From Gamarada debralockiae (taxonomy: Eukaryota; Ascomycota; Leotiomycetes; Helotiales; Hyphodiscaceae), in the NCBI GenBank assembly GCA_002803225.1, contig NXFV01000321.1, forward strand, positions 1 through 64,000: a stretch of 64,000 bases of DNA, given 5' to 3'. Below, in pieces: positions 1-8,531 of this stretch (the stretch's first letter is position 1; each line of letters starts with the position of its first letter). Position numbers and translations under genes: made by a program. The notes beneath the pieces were generated by a model. That model was not told the origin of the DNA and did no database searches. It worked only from the letters and a program-made list of their open reading frames with translations.

Positions 1-26
1 ATCTAGACCTTCTGGACCTATCAACA
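1..26 (-). mobile_element. Edge of an LTR, minus orientation, cut by the window start
   Basis: Bases 7-26 read in reverse match the first 20 bases of the solo LTR at 186 with one mismatch, and begin with the same TGTTG terminus. This looks like the outer end of a second copy of the same LTR family in opposite orientation. The rest lies outside the window, so whether it is solo or part of an element cannot be told. Confidence 0.55.
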
Positions 27-185
27 CAGAGGACTAGTCTGCGGGAAGGGCTTCGCCAGCAGTATGTTTTGACCCTATCCCTGGCTGGCATAGTTCGGCC
101 GATACATTAACGGCCGGGGACATAGTTACGTAGCTAGAATAGGCCTCTAGTTAGTATCTCGCAAAACTCTCGTAGCGATCGAACC

Positions 186-432
186 TGTTGATAGGTCTAG
201 AAGGTACGGTGATATCTAGGGACAGGCAGCAGGCTATCGGTACAGGCAACAAGATATCAGGACAGGCAACCAGCTATCGGGACAGGCAACAAGAATAAGC
301 TGTATCAAGTTGTAGATATAACAGAAGGGTTGAACGATACAGGAAGGATACAGAAAATTGGAATTGAAGCTTTTGAACCCTATTTTAGACTAGCGCTATA
401 TACATCTTAGTATCAGGGTCCTCATACCAACA
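186..432. mobile_element. Solo LTR (247 bp) with 5-bp target duplication
   Basis: The segment starts TGTTG and ends CAACA, the classical inverted ends of a retrotransposon LTR, and is flanked by the same five bases, GAACC, at 181-185 and 433-437. That is the footprint of an inserted LTR element reduced by LTR-LTR recombination. No gag or pol coding is seen beside it. The short length and the ends would fit a Ty1/copia-type element, but the superfamily cannot be fixed from the LTR alone. It contains an internal 20-bp tandem repeat at 221-300. Confidence 0.8.
221..300. repeat. Four tandem copies of a 20-bp unit inside the LTR
   Basis: Units at 221-240, 241-260, 261-280 and 281-300 share the core GACAGGCAACAAGCTATCGG with a few substitutions each; the last copy diverges at its end. 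Such short repeats in an LTR often mark enhancer-like or packaging sequence, which here is only inference. Confidence 0.85.
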
Positions 433-437
433 GAACC

Positions 438-1274
438 AACCGTTGCAATGGACGCAGTAGGTTAGTTGAGAAAGGCTACCGTAGAATTTGGGAAATAGAG
501 GCTCGGCAGGGGGAGGGCCACTGAACAATCGGCGAAGTTAAGGCTCTGTTCCTGGCCGAGTAGTCCATCGAATTAGCACTCCCGCCATGCGATTTTTGTT
601 AGCAATAACAAATCTAGAAGTCTTTCTCTTGGAATCATGTTCTAGAACCTTGCGCACCTTAGATTTAGTATATTAGTAGCGTGGGTACTTTTTAGCAAGC
701 TATTCGTAAATTTCAGAGACGTTCATTAGCGAGGTAGGCGCGTTCAGCAAGCAGGTAGCGATCAAATGAATGCCGTGTCTTTTTCCCAGTGGTATCATTC
801 TGGCGGTTCGCGTGGCTGGAACTTGTTCTGGCGGCTGAGACACGCTTCTCGATGTGACAGAATCCATACTTCAATCGACGCCGCAGGTAATGGGGCGATA
901 TCGTTCAGGGGGTAGGGCTTAATGTGTTCTTATAAATAATGAGTTTCGAAATCTGGTTTGATGGCAACCGCTCGCTGTCGTGGGATTTAAGGTCTTGAGA
1001 TCAACCCGTTAGCGAAGTGTGGCAAGCGTCGCAGGGTTCCATTCGAGAGATCATAATATTGTCCATCAAGCGTCATTATTATGGGCCAACCGTTGGCTCT
1101 GGCTCTTGCTATTGAACGATCACGGGGCCCGATCCGGCTCCCTGTCGATCCCTGCTCCCGTAGTAGGGCCAGCCCCTAGAAGGACAAGGTCCTCTTCAGA
1201 CATACATCCCAGCAGATGCCAAGGGACATCAGTAGGCACTTAGAGCTTAAGTTGCTGCGTATCCACTGTAGGAG
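438..1274. other. No gene seen; repeat-like noncoding stretch
   Basis: No reading frame here has coding character, and no known domain could be read on either strand. The stretch lies between the solo LTR and a decayed gene and is probably old repeat sequence. Confidence 0.5.
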
Positions 1275-1275
1275 G

Positions 1276-2260
1276 AAGCTTATTTGACTCTGCGCTGTAC
1301 CATAGTCCAGCGAGTGCGTATTGCGGCCTCAGTCCTGCCTTCGAACTTGCCAAAGATCCAGTCCCAAGACTTGCCCTCTTTCTTGTATGCCAGCAAGCGC
1401 TGCTTGTCCGGGTCTGACTATCGTCTCTGCTTGTTCGTGCTCGAACGGCCCTGCTCGGCCTCGCTAGAGACTCTATCACTTGAATCGTCACTATCGCCGC
1501 TGCTTAATGGTTCGAGCTTCTCCAATACAGGTCGTCCAATACGATCAGTGCCGTTACTTTAGCAACACTACCCTTTCAACTTCATCGAATAGTGTACCTA
1601 GGTCATCCCTATGCTCCGGTGAGGGAGGGCAACATGGATATCTTCCCATGAACAGCTATCGTTCCTTATCTAGAGTAGCGTTACATCCTCTTCTAGTGTC
1701 TATTTAGTCTATTTAGCACGCCCTTTCTTAGGCTACAACAGTGCTTGATGTACCTTGGAATGTGCAGCAGCCTTGTAATTAGTCGGAATCTTTGCTGGCG
1801 GCTCCTTGCTAGAACAGATATCCAATGCTTTGGGATCAATCAATAAGTGAAGTTGTTCCGAGATCGATGGCAGTTTGAACTCAAGATTGAACGTCACATC
1901 ATTCCCAATCCTGATGCGTTTGAGGAAGCCTTGGAAGGGCTATTCCTGATACTCAGTAACTGGTACCGCCTCTGCTGCCGCAGACGGACTCCGAGAAGTC
2001 CGTGAAGCACAGTGCTGCTCGTCGATGAAGGTCGACGAACACCCGTGATCATCCTGAGACTGCGCCTCGTCAATCTTAGCTCTCGTAGTCGGTGGCAGCG
2101 GGGGAGACCGTCGGAGGTAGAGAGGCGGAGTCACGGCACGCGCTGACCGTGGCTTTCGTCGCTTTGCAGGTCGTGGGTCCTCGTTGCTTGTATCGCAGGC
2201 GCTGTGATTATCATCCGTGTTCACGGAATAGTAGGTGTTGCTACTGATCTCTGTATGCAT
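1276..2260 (-). pseudogene. Decayed two-SANT/Myb-domain protein gene
   Basis: Read on the minus strand in one frame from an ATG at 2260, the translation holds a basic nuclear-type stretch (PAKRRKPRSARAV), then a segment reading PFQGFLKRIRIGNDV, then two Myb/SANT-like repeats. The first (about 1560-1695) contains SCSWEDIHVALPHRSIG, and the second (about 1279-1430) contains SWDWIFGKFEGRTEAAIRTR. Frame is kept throughout, but it is interrupted by about eight stop codons, mostly TAG. They sit where this fungal family is expected to have Trp or Gln, as when TGG or CAG becomes TAG. The open part alone (1940-2260) could look like a 106-residue gene. A gene inactivated by RIP-like C-to-T change is the best reading. 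The family, fungal proteins with paired Myb-like domains, is recognised from the motifs and not from a search. Confidence 0.7.
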
Positions 2261-2439
2261 ATATTAGTGCCCTCGCTTCAGCATTGCAGGCTTGCCCCCT
2301 AGTGCCGGGTCGGCTGGGGTAGAGGAGCGAGAGGCTCGTAACGCATGGCGGTACTCGTCACTGATCGGAGTTGCTAAATATCTGAGAAGGACCTCATACT
2401 GTGCTTCGCTCAAGGGCTAGGGAGAAGACGCTGTTCAAG

Positions 2440-3350
2440 ATGTGTTCTGTTAGTAACCTATTCCTCAAGATTTCCAAAACAAGGCATTTATAAGACAACT
2501 AGTTACCTTTAAGCTCAGCGACTAATATAGGGCAAATTGAGATTCTCAATTAATCTTTAGTTATATAAGGGTTATCGAGATCGAGCGTATCAACTAAGTA
2601 CTCGAAAACTTTTCTACCTTTATATAGGCTAGAGTGTATCCCGCGAACTCAGAAAATATCTATTTCTATCTATAGAGCCAAATTTTAAGAGTATAGTTCA
2701 CATAGCGGCTATAGTATTAATATTTGTACATTGTCTTTATTAAATCAAGAATCCGACCTATTTGGATGTTCTCCTATACGACTTAGTATTAGGTTGTTTT
2801 GTCTAGCGTCTAGTAAGCTACCGAGCTCGTACTACACGTAGTCGAAAACGGTGCTTATCGATCTTAGGGATCTTAGATTACGCGGCTAGTAAAGCCTTAG
2901 TAGTTTCTTTGTCTTTAGGGTCGTCCGCGTCGACGACTTTTACTAGGTCCTACTAATCACTGATAGCTGGCTACCTAAGCTCTTCCTTCTATGCTGCAAG
3001 CCCTTCCTACTGCTATATCACTACTGCTCCCTCTTCTACTACTATCTAAGTCTCCCGCTTCTCCTACCTCTTAAGGTCCTAAGCTAGGGTACTACGTCGA
3101 GAAGTATCTCGTATCTCTTTTAGTTTGCTATTAGTAGTTTCGCTGCGTTCTCGACTCTAGATCTCGTCCTGTAGTGCCTCGACTAAGCGAGGACTTAAGG
3201 AGGTAAGTATACTAGCTAATAATAACTCCACTTATTACTCTTTTAAAGCTAACCTTAGTTCTTTCTCTAGTTTAGCTATATTCTCATTAGTCTATCTATT
3301 ATCACTGCTACTAGAAGACTTAGGGAGGGAGTAAAGCGCAATCTCCACTA
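2440..3350. repeat. RIP-like AT-rich tract, unidentified dead element
   Basis: The tract is rich in TA and poor in CA and TG. In 3001-3060 a hand count gives eight TA against one CA and two TG. Every frame is closed by TAG/TAA stops. This composition is the mark of repeat-induced point mutation acting on a duplicated sequence. No domain could be recognised in the broken translations, so the kind of element is unknown. Confidence 0.6.
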
Positions 3351-4568
3351 ACGTGCTCCGAGTGATATTATTAACACCTTACTAGTTGGTCTGATCTTGT
3401 AGTGGCCAAGAGGATTGGGGGAAGGTCTGGGCTTGGGCTTAAGTAGAAGCAGAAGGCACGCTGTGCGGCTCAGAATCGAGTTCTGAGGTTGCGAAGGTGT
3501 CATGCAGACTCGCGTCCTATTCAATGTGCCTAGTATCAACATCACCAGAAGTACTTTCGGCCTCATCCCTAGCACCTGCTTTAACTGGGTCGTCATTATC
3601 AAGAATTACTGGTTGATTTACATATAATTAGCGGCCAGCTTCTGAGTATGAAGGACAGCCGGTGCACTTGCCTCGACTACCACCCTGACGTTTACCTGAT
3701 TGTATTCGGTTGACTTGCAGTCTAGCCCAGTAAAGAGCTGGCTGTTCCAGAAGCTAAAGGGTGGATCCGGCGTTCGAGGCTGCAGTTGAGATCTTTGGAC
3801 GCAGAGTTGCCCGAGGCTGCTCCTCGAGAAATAGAAGATCGTCGTCTGATTCATCGTCATTGTCAGCAGGAGCGCACAGAACGAATTCACTTTCGGTGTA
3901 GCTTGTCTACGTACCTTTAGCTCTTGCTGCCGTATTCGTCTCTGCCTTAATTTGATATCCAGAACGGGAAAAAGTGGCCGTAGGTCTTTGTATTCTCTGG
4001 CTGCCGCTGGCGTTGAGTGAAGGGATTGAACCACTGGATTCAGAAGACCAGAGAGTTTTCTGTTGTGGAAGGGCGAGTTTAATAGGGGAAATGCAAATTG
4101 AACAAATGACGTACTCTTAAGGGCAGCTATCACGAAACGAAGTAGGCAGAGGAGAAAACCAGTTTGAGCATTTGTGGAATATCTAGTGGGGGGAATTGAG
4201 CGGCTTAAGTGGTAATCTATAAGCGCCTGCCTGTCAAAACTGGTCTCGTCCACACATCAGCTTGCCGCTCGCAACTGCCGTATGCTGTCCTGAAATCAAC
4301 CTGATCCTTCGCATGAAATCTCAGCCCTCCAGGTTCCTGCCAGGACTCATTCATTATGCAATCTTAGTCTACGTTAGACGACAATATCTAATATCTAATT
4401 TAGGAGGAAACTTTTTCTCAACAACGAATCTTCGACAAAGATGCCCTCAGACTTCTCAGCCCTTAAAGCGACATTATATACTTATACCTGACTCCTTCCA
4501 TACTATATGTTTGCCATGCCTCGCGAGACTTCGCCTAGCAGCGACTCTGTCGCAACTTCCTCCTTCTA
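3351..4568. other. No convincing gene; one long open frame of doubtful value
   Basis: The longest frame is 211 codons on the minus strand (3618-4253). A second minus-strand frame over 3758-3906 reads more like protein (acidic run DNDDESDDD followed by LLFLEEQPRATL) and ends at TAG. The two conflict and neither has a recognisable domain. Probably decayed coding sequence of unknown origin. Confidence 0.3.
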
Positions 4569-5050
4569 CCATGGCCGAAGTATCTCGGGCATATAATCCA
4601 TTTCAACCCGAGCTATAATATCCGCACTTACCACTTTACACAGCTACCTTGGCTAAATAGCCAATGCTTATTTAGCTATATCGAGATAATTGCAGACATC
4701 TCTCCAGAAGACCTGACTAGCAACGAATATCAGGGGCTCAGAAGTTTGGAATTCTATGCAAAGTTTCCTAACCTGAAGACAGTAATCGTAAGGAACCGAC
4801 GAGCGAATCTATATAGAAACATTTTGCAATACAGGTGGACTAAGGAGCATTGGAGACAAGAGTCAAGGACAAAGCAGGAAGACTAGACCCGGGAATAGAA
4901 AGCTATATAGAGCAGTACTTTGAGAAAAAGGGTATATCTATCAAGGCATCTTCAGAACTACCCGATACAGAGCAAGCTAAGAAAAGATATATTGAAAGCT
5001 TCCAAGCATATCCTGTCGCATCTATAGATCCGATAACAATGGTATCTTGA
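4569..5050 (+). pseudogene. Decayed gene fragment, possibly 2EXR-type
   Basis: From 4569 one forward frame without its own start reads PWPKYLGHIIHFNPSYNIR, then DISPEDLTSNEYQGLRSLEF and FPNLKTVIVRNRR, and stops at TAG near 4887. A second frame overlaps and carries on with KGISIKASSELPDTEQAKKR to a stop at 5050. The two halves look like one protein split by a frameshift near 4860-4885. The FPNLKTVIV pattern, followed by a Trp/Arg-rich helix, resembles the C-terminal half of the fungal 2EXR family, but the defining N-terminal motif is not visible. Identification is therefore weak, whereas the broken-gene status is better supported. Confidence 0.4.
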
Positions 5051-5445
5051 TCACTAGATCTAGGACACTTGGAACAGGGACCAATAATAAGATAGGGAGA
5101 TCGCTATTTATGCATAGAATAAATTTGAATGCTATTGAATATTATGCAAAGTATGAGAATGCGTAAAGCTATATGGATGAACCAGGACTTGACCGAGGCA
5201 ATATTTTCTGGACGCAATCAACACTGCTCACCTTCCAGCGGAGAGATGCGCGTGCGAGCTTCAGTGCACCTGTTCCAACGTTCAGACTTCTCAGCTCATC
5301 GAGGTCAATGTAGAGGAGTATTCCACTAGAGGTTTGATTGATCCCCGACTTTACATACGCACCACACAGCCGAAAAGCGAATTCGCGTTCCTCACTCGAG
5401 CTGACACACTCTCCACCACCGCCCTCCCGCGAGCATTCCTTGTCC

Positions 5446-6288
5446 TTAGACATCTCTAGTAGGTACATCAATCCATTCCGCACCCTCAGCTTCCATCATC
5501 CTCCTCATCCTCGCATTAAACACTTCCTCCGATTCGAATTCAGTCGTCTGTCCATAAACCACAGGTTCCGCGCCAGGCGGCGGAGGGGATCCGCCCTGGA
5601 CTGGGAACATATTCAGCTCCGTCTCGATCGTTAGAGTATCCAGTGTAGTGGAGTTGACGCTGAGCTGCACGTTGGGCTCAAGAGGCGTATCGTACATGGC
5701 GCCCAGAGCTGCACGCAACTCGCTCCGTAGACCCATCAGCCATGGGTGCACGGCAGAGAGGTAATCATGAAGCGTGACGAATCCCTGCCCATCCCTCGCC
5801 GGCGTGACCGTCAAGCTGGCCTTCTTGTTCCGCGGCCGTAGCTCGCCACAGCACTTGACAAGCTGCATCTTGCCCTCATCCACGTCCGGATCCCAATCTG
5901 GGAAGGCCTGCCACTCGAAGTCGGGCCCGTAGTCGCCGTCGGGATCGGAATGCTGATAGTGTCTCTCGTACCAGTCGTCCTCCCACATTTCGAGCTCGGT
6001 AACCTGGACTGTGATCGAAGAGATCTTGGGCTCGGTGAGGCTGGAGGTGGCGAGGGCGTGCCAGTGATCGGAATTGGTGCCTGTTCTGGTACAATATAGT
6101 TCGGGCGCGTTGGCGCCTTGCTTGATCAATACAGCGGTACTGAGGGGGCCATTGAGGGGCCAGATGAGGCCCAGCTTGCCTGGGAGTTCCTGAATCGCGC
6201 CTAGAGCGTCCCTGAGCTCTTGCATGCTTGGGTATGTTGGTGGCTGCTGCTGACCTGCAGCGCCCTGAGCAGCTGGTGGGTTTGACAT
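5446..6288 (-). CDS. Conserved-looking hypothetical protein, 280 aa
   Basis: The intact single-exon frame could start further up (6474), but the upstream 62 residues are Cys/Phe-rich and unlike a protein start. The ATG at 6288 (MSNPPAAQG) is preferred. After a short Gln/Pro-rich tail the protein has a globular acidic body with many Trp (EMWEDDWYERH, WQAFPDWDPD), a stretch SVNSTTLDTLTIETELNMF, and an acidic C-terminus. No signal peptide or membrane segment is seen. No family was recognised, so no function is proposed. The promoter region contains the inverted-repeat element that begins about 190 bp upstream, which may have displaced normal regulatory sequence. Confidence 0.65.
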   Translation of the reverse strand: MSNPPAAQGAAGQQQPPTYPSMQELRDALGAIQELPGKLGLIWPLNGPLSTAVLIKQGANAPELYCTRTGTNSDHWHALATSSLTEPKISSITVQVTELEMWEDDWYERHYQHSDPDGDYGPDFEWQAFPDWDPDVDEGKMQLVKCCGELRPRNKKASLTVTPARDGQGFVTLHDYLSAVHPWLMGLRSELRAALGAMYDTPLEPNVQLSVNSTTLDTLTIETELNMFPVQGGSPPPPGAEPVVYGQTTEFESEEVFNARMRRMMEAEGAEWIDVPTRDV

Positions 6289-6477
6289 GGTGAGGTGATG
6301 ATGAAGGAAGGATGCAAGACTGCGCGCAGCTGGTGGATGTGAACAGCAGGTCGGCGGGGAAAATACGCCCACCGTAGTCCGGTGGGCGATAGGTACACAA
6401 TTGAAAAAATAAAAATCCGAAAATTCGAAAATCAGAACAGCGAAACAGCGAACTGCAAAACAGGTCTCACACACACA

Positions 6478-7074
6478 TCGTAAGAGCTTGCGGCGTTACT
6501 CGCCGCACCCCTAAGCGAGACTACTACAACTCTTTTTCTCAACTAATATTGATTCTTTTGATACGTAGTTTTTATTTCTTATAGCACTTGTATTTCTTTG
6601 TAAATTTAATATAGGTAGGCATTCCATTTGCAGCGATAATGTATTTAATCTTATAAGTATGCCTTTATTAAATATATTTAATTATCTAGCTTAACGTAGT
6701 CCTATAGCTCTTATACCAGTCTCTTTATCTCTTTAATACTTATAAGAGAGTTTTCCAACTTAGTTATCTCGTGCTTTATCAGTTACTAGATCTTCTCAAT
6801 TGGGTTTAAGTCATGGACTTAGAAGATATATAAATTTTACAATTTGGTTCCACGATTTGCCCTCCTTTCAAATGCCGCGTATTTTAGTGCATCCAAGGGT
6901 CTTCTAGTTGTCACTATGCTAGTTCTTATGTAAAAGAGACAAAGATAGAATAGATTATCTATTTTTGATGTGACTGTAAGGTTTGTTTACAAATTAAGTG
7001 TGTTATAGGGTAGGGTCGTAAAGAAGGTGGGGTCTCGCTGGGGGTGCGACAAGTAACGCCGCAAGCTCTTACGA
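6478..7074 (-). mobile_element. Internally deleted Tc1/mariner element (597 bp) with long inverted repeats
   Basis: The ends are inverted repeats: the first 23 bases (TCGTAAGAGCTTGCGGCGTT and on) are identical at both ends, and similarity continues to about 43 bp with a few changes. If TA is the target site, the element proper is the part between the TA at 6481-6482 and the TA at 7070-7071. Inside, the minus strand encodes the C-terminal part of a transposase in one frame, including DLNPIEKI at 6789-6812. That is the region of the last catalytic Asp in the DD34D/DDE family (consensus SPDLNPIE). The frame then has many TAG/TAA stops. Most of the transposase, including the N-terminal helix-turn-helix, is missing, so the element is dead and RIP-like. 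Confidence 0.85.
6590..6845 (-). pseudogene. Tc1/mariner transposase C-terminal remnant
   Basis: Minus-strand frame with DLNPIEKI, then LIKHEITKLENSLISIKEIK, then further residues broken by stops. The first motif carries the third acidic residue of the transposase active site. The run after it matches the helical C-terminus of Tc1-type transposases. It is non-functional because of multiple nonsense codons and loss of the N-terminal two-thirds. Confidence 0.75.
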
Positions 7075-7736
7075 TTACACAATTAATAATTACATCGTAC
7101 AGCAACAGGATTATATTTTATTTAACTTACTACATACAAAGAGTTGCTTCTTAGTTTCACCCGCAGGTTACTTGCTCATGTACAAATGTTTACTTCTAGT
7201 TTTGGTAAGTGAGCTGAAAAGGGGAGGCACTCCTTTCCTGTTCGGGTAGCCAATCCGGAATCTGCAATACTGGTAACCTTTCGATTCCAGCCTCAAGGAG
7301 CCAGAATTATGATCTTATGATGAGATAACCCATTTACTTGGACTAAATGATTGACAATTTACGTTAGTAATAGTCGATCTAAACTGAACTCACAGTTCAG
7401 AAGTCAAATTTTGATTTCGAGTCACATGACGACCCCTGAGATATTAGCAGGGCATATTGTCCAGTCACTGCACGAAGTACAACAAGTTATATCAAATTTT
7501 TGATATAAACCTAATCCGCAATATCCGCAAGAGTCCCAAGAATGATTCCTAAACCCCCACTATCACCTATCACCCATCGCCGAGTAGCCACCCCGCCCAC
7601 CACCCGGAATCCCACCAAGCCGATCCAAAGGAATTTGACTGTGTCCATTCGCTTGTTTACGACGACTTTTAAGTCTTGCCTGTTGATAAATGAGCATCTT
7701 GAAAACAACAGTTCATCAGCTCCAGAATTTCCCTAA
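7075..7736. other. Intergenic, no gene seen
   Basis: No coding stretch was found. A short perfect inverted pair around 7480-7506 (TTATATCAAA with TTTGATATAA) lies downstream of the convergent-side gene end and could form a hairpin. Confidence 0.5.
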
Positions 7737-8531
7737 CTAACACGATTGCCACTGGACACCAACAACGAATTGGACATGTCCGTCAATGGAGTCGTCAGTG
7801 AGGATACCAGTGGCCGTGGAGACTGTGCTGGTCAAGCGCACTTGAGAATTGATGTTGAGAGGCAGAGCTGCGCCGCAAGGAGACCAGATGGTAGAGGTAA
7901 ATGGAATAGCATCAGTGATCTCGTAATCGCCATCTGTGGGCCCGATAAAAGTGGTCGAGACAGAAGCCTGAGCGGCCGCTATCGCATTACGTGCGGTTAG
8001 AAAAGATCCTCACAAGAGAAAAATACAGGCCAATACGTATACGTACATCCAGAGAAGTAATAGGTCGCCTGCTGGACACCTGTTACGCCCTTGTCGAGAC
8101 CAGCATATCCACGGAAATCGGTGTTGAGGATGCTGTACTGGAATCCGGAGGGATACTCGAGATCCAGATTGATCTGGCAGTTCAAGCGAGTGTCTGTGAT
8201 GGGAACTCCAGGGCCAATGGAGGCGACAAACTCATCAAAGATAAGCGTGAAACTAGGAATCATCAGTAGATACAAGAAAGTACAATCCGAAGTTTACTGA
8301 CGTTGTACGATCCGCTGAGATGAATGATCCAACACTCCCTTGCGGGCAGCCAGTACCGCCATATGCAATTGAGTTGATATAGACTTCAGTTGGATTGGGG
8401 CCAATCGCGCTGGATGTAGCACTTGCAGTTGCAGTTGCGGTGACAGAGACTCCGAGGACGGGATTTGCCATGGGGTTTGCTGAAGTGAAAGCCGAAAGGG
8501 CAATGGTCGCGATTGAGATAAAAGCAAACAT
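7737..8531 (-). CDS. Secreted DUF4360-type protein, 225 aa, three exons
   Basis: Exons on the minus strand: 8531-8302, 8252-8047 and 7978-7737. Introns are 49 and 68 nt and the frame is kept. The N-terminus MFAFISIATIALSAFTSANP is a typical signal peptide. The mature part starts with an Ala/Thr-rich linker, then PTEVYINSIAYGGTGCPQGS. The body TTFTLIFDEFVASIGPGV, RLNCQINLDLEYPSGFQY, DKGVTGVQQATYYFSG and IWSPCGAALPLNINSQVRL follows the DUF4360 family pattern (small cysteine-containing secreted proteins of fungi and bacteria, function unknown). The first donor is GTCAGT, a weak form, chosen because it restores the family motif TTFTLIFD. It is probably an extracellular protein of unknown role. 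Confidence 0.85.

Noticed and set aside
3618..4253. 211-codon minus-strand frame
   Set aside because: Another frame on the same strand looks more protein-like over part of it, and the surroundings are decayed repeats.
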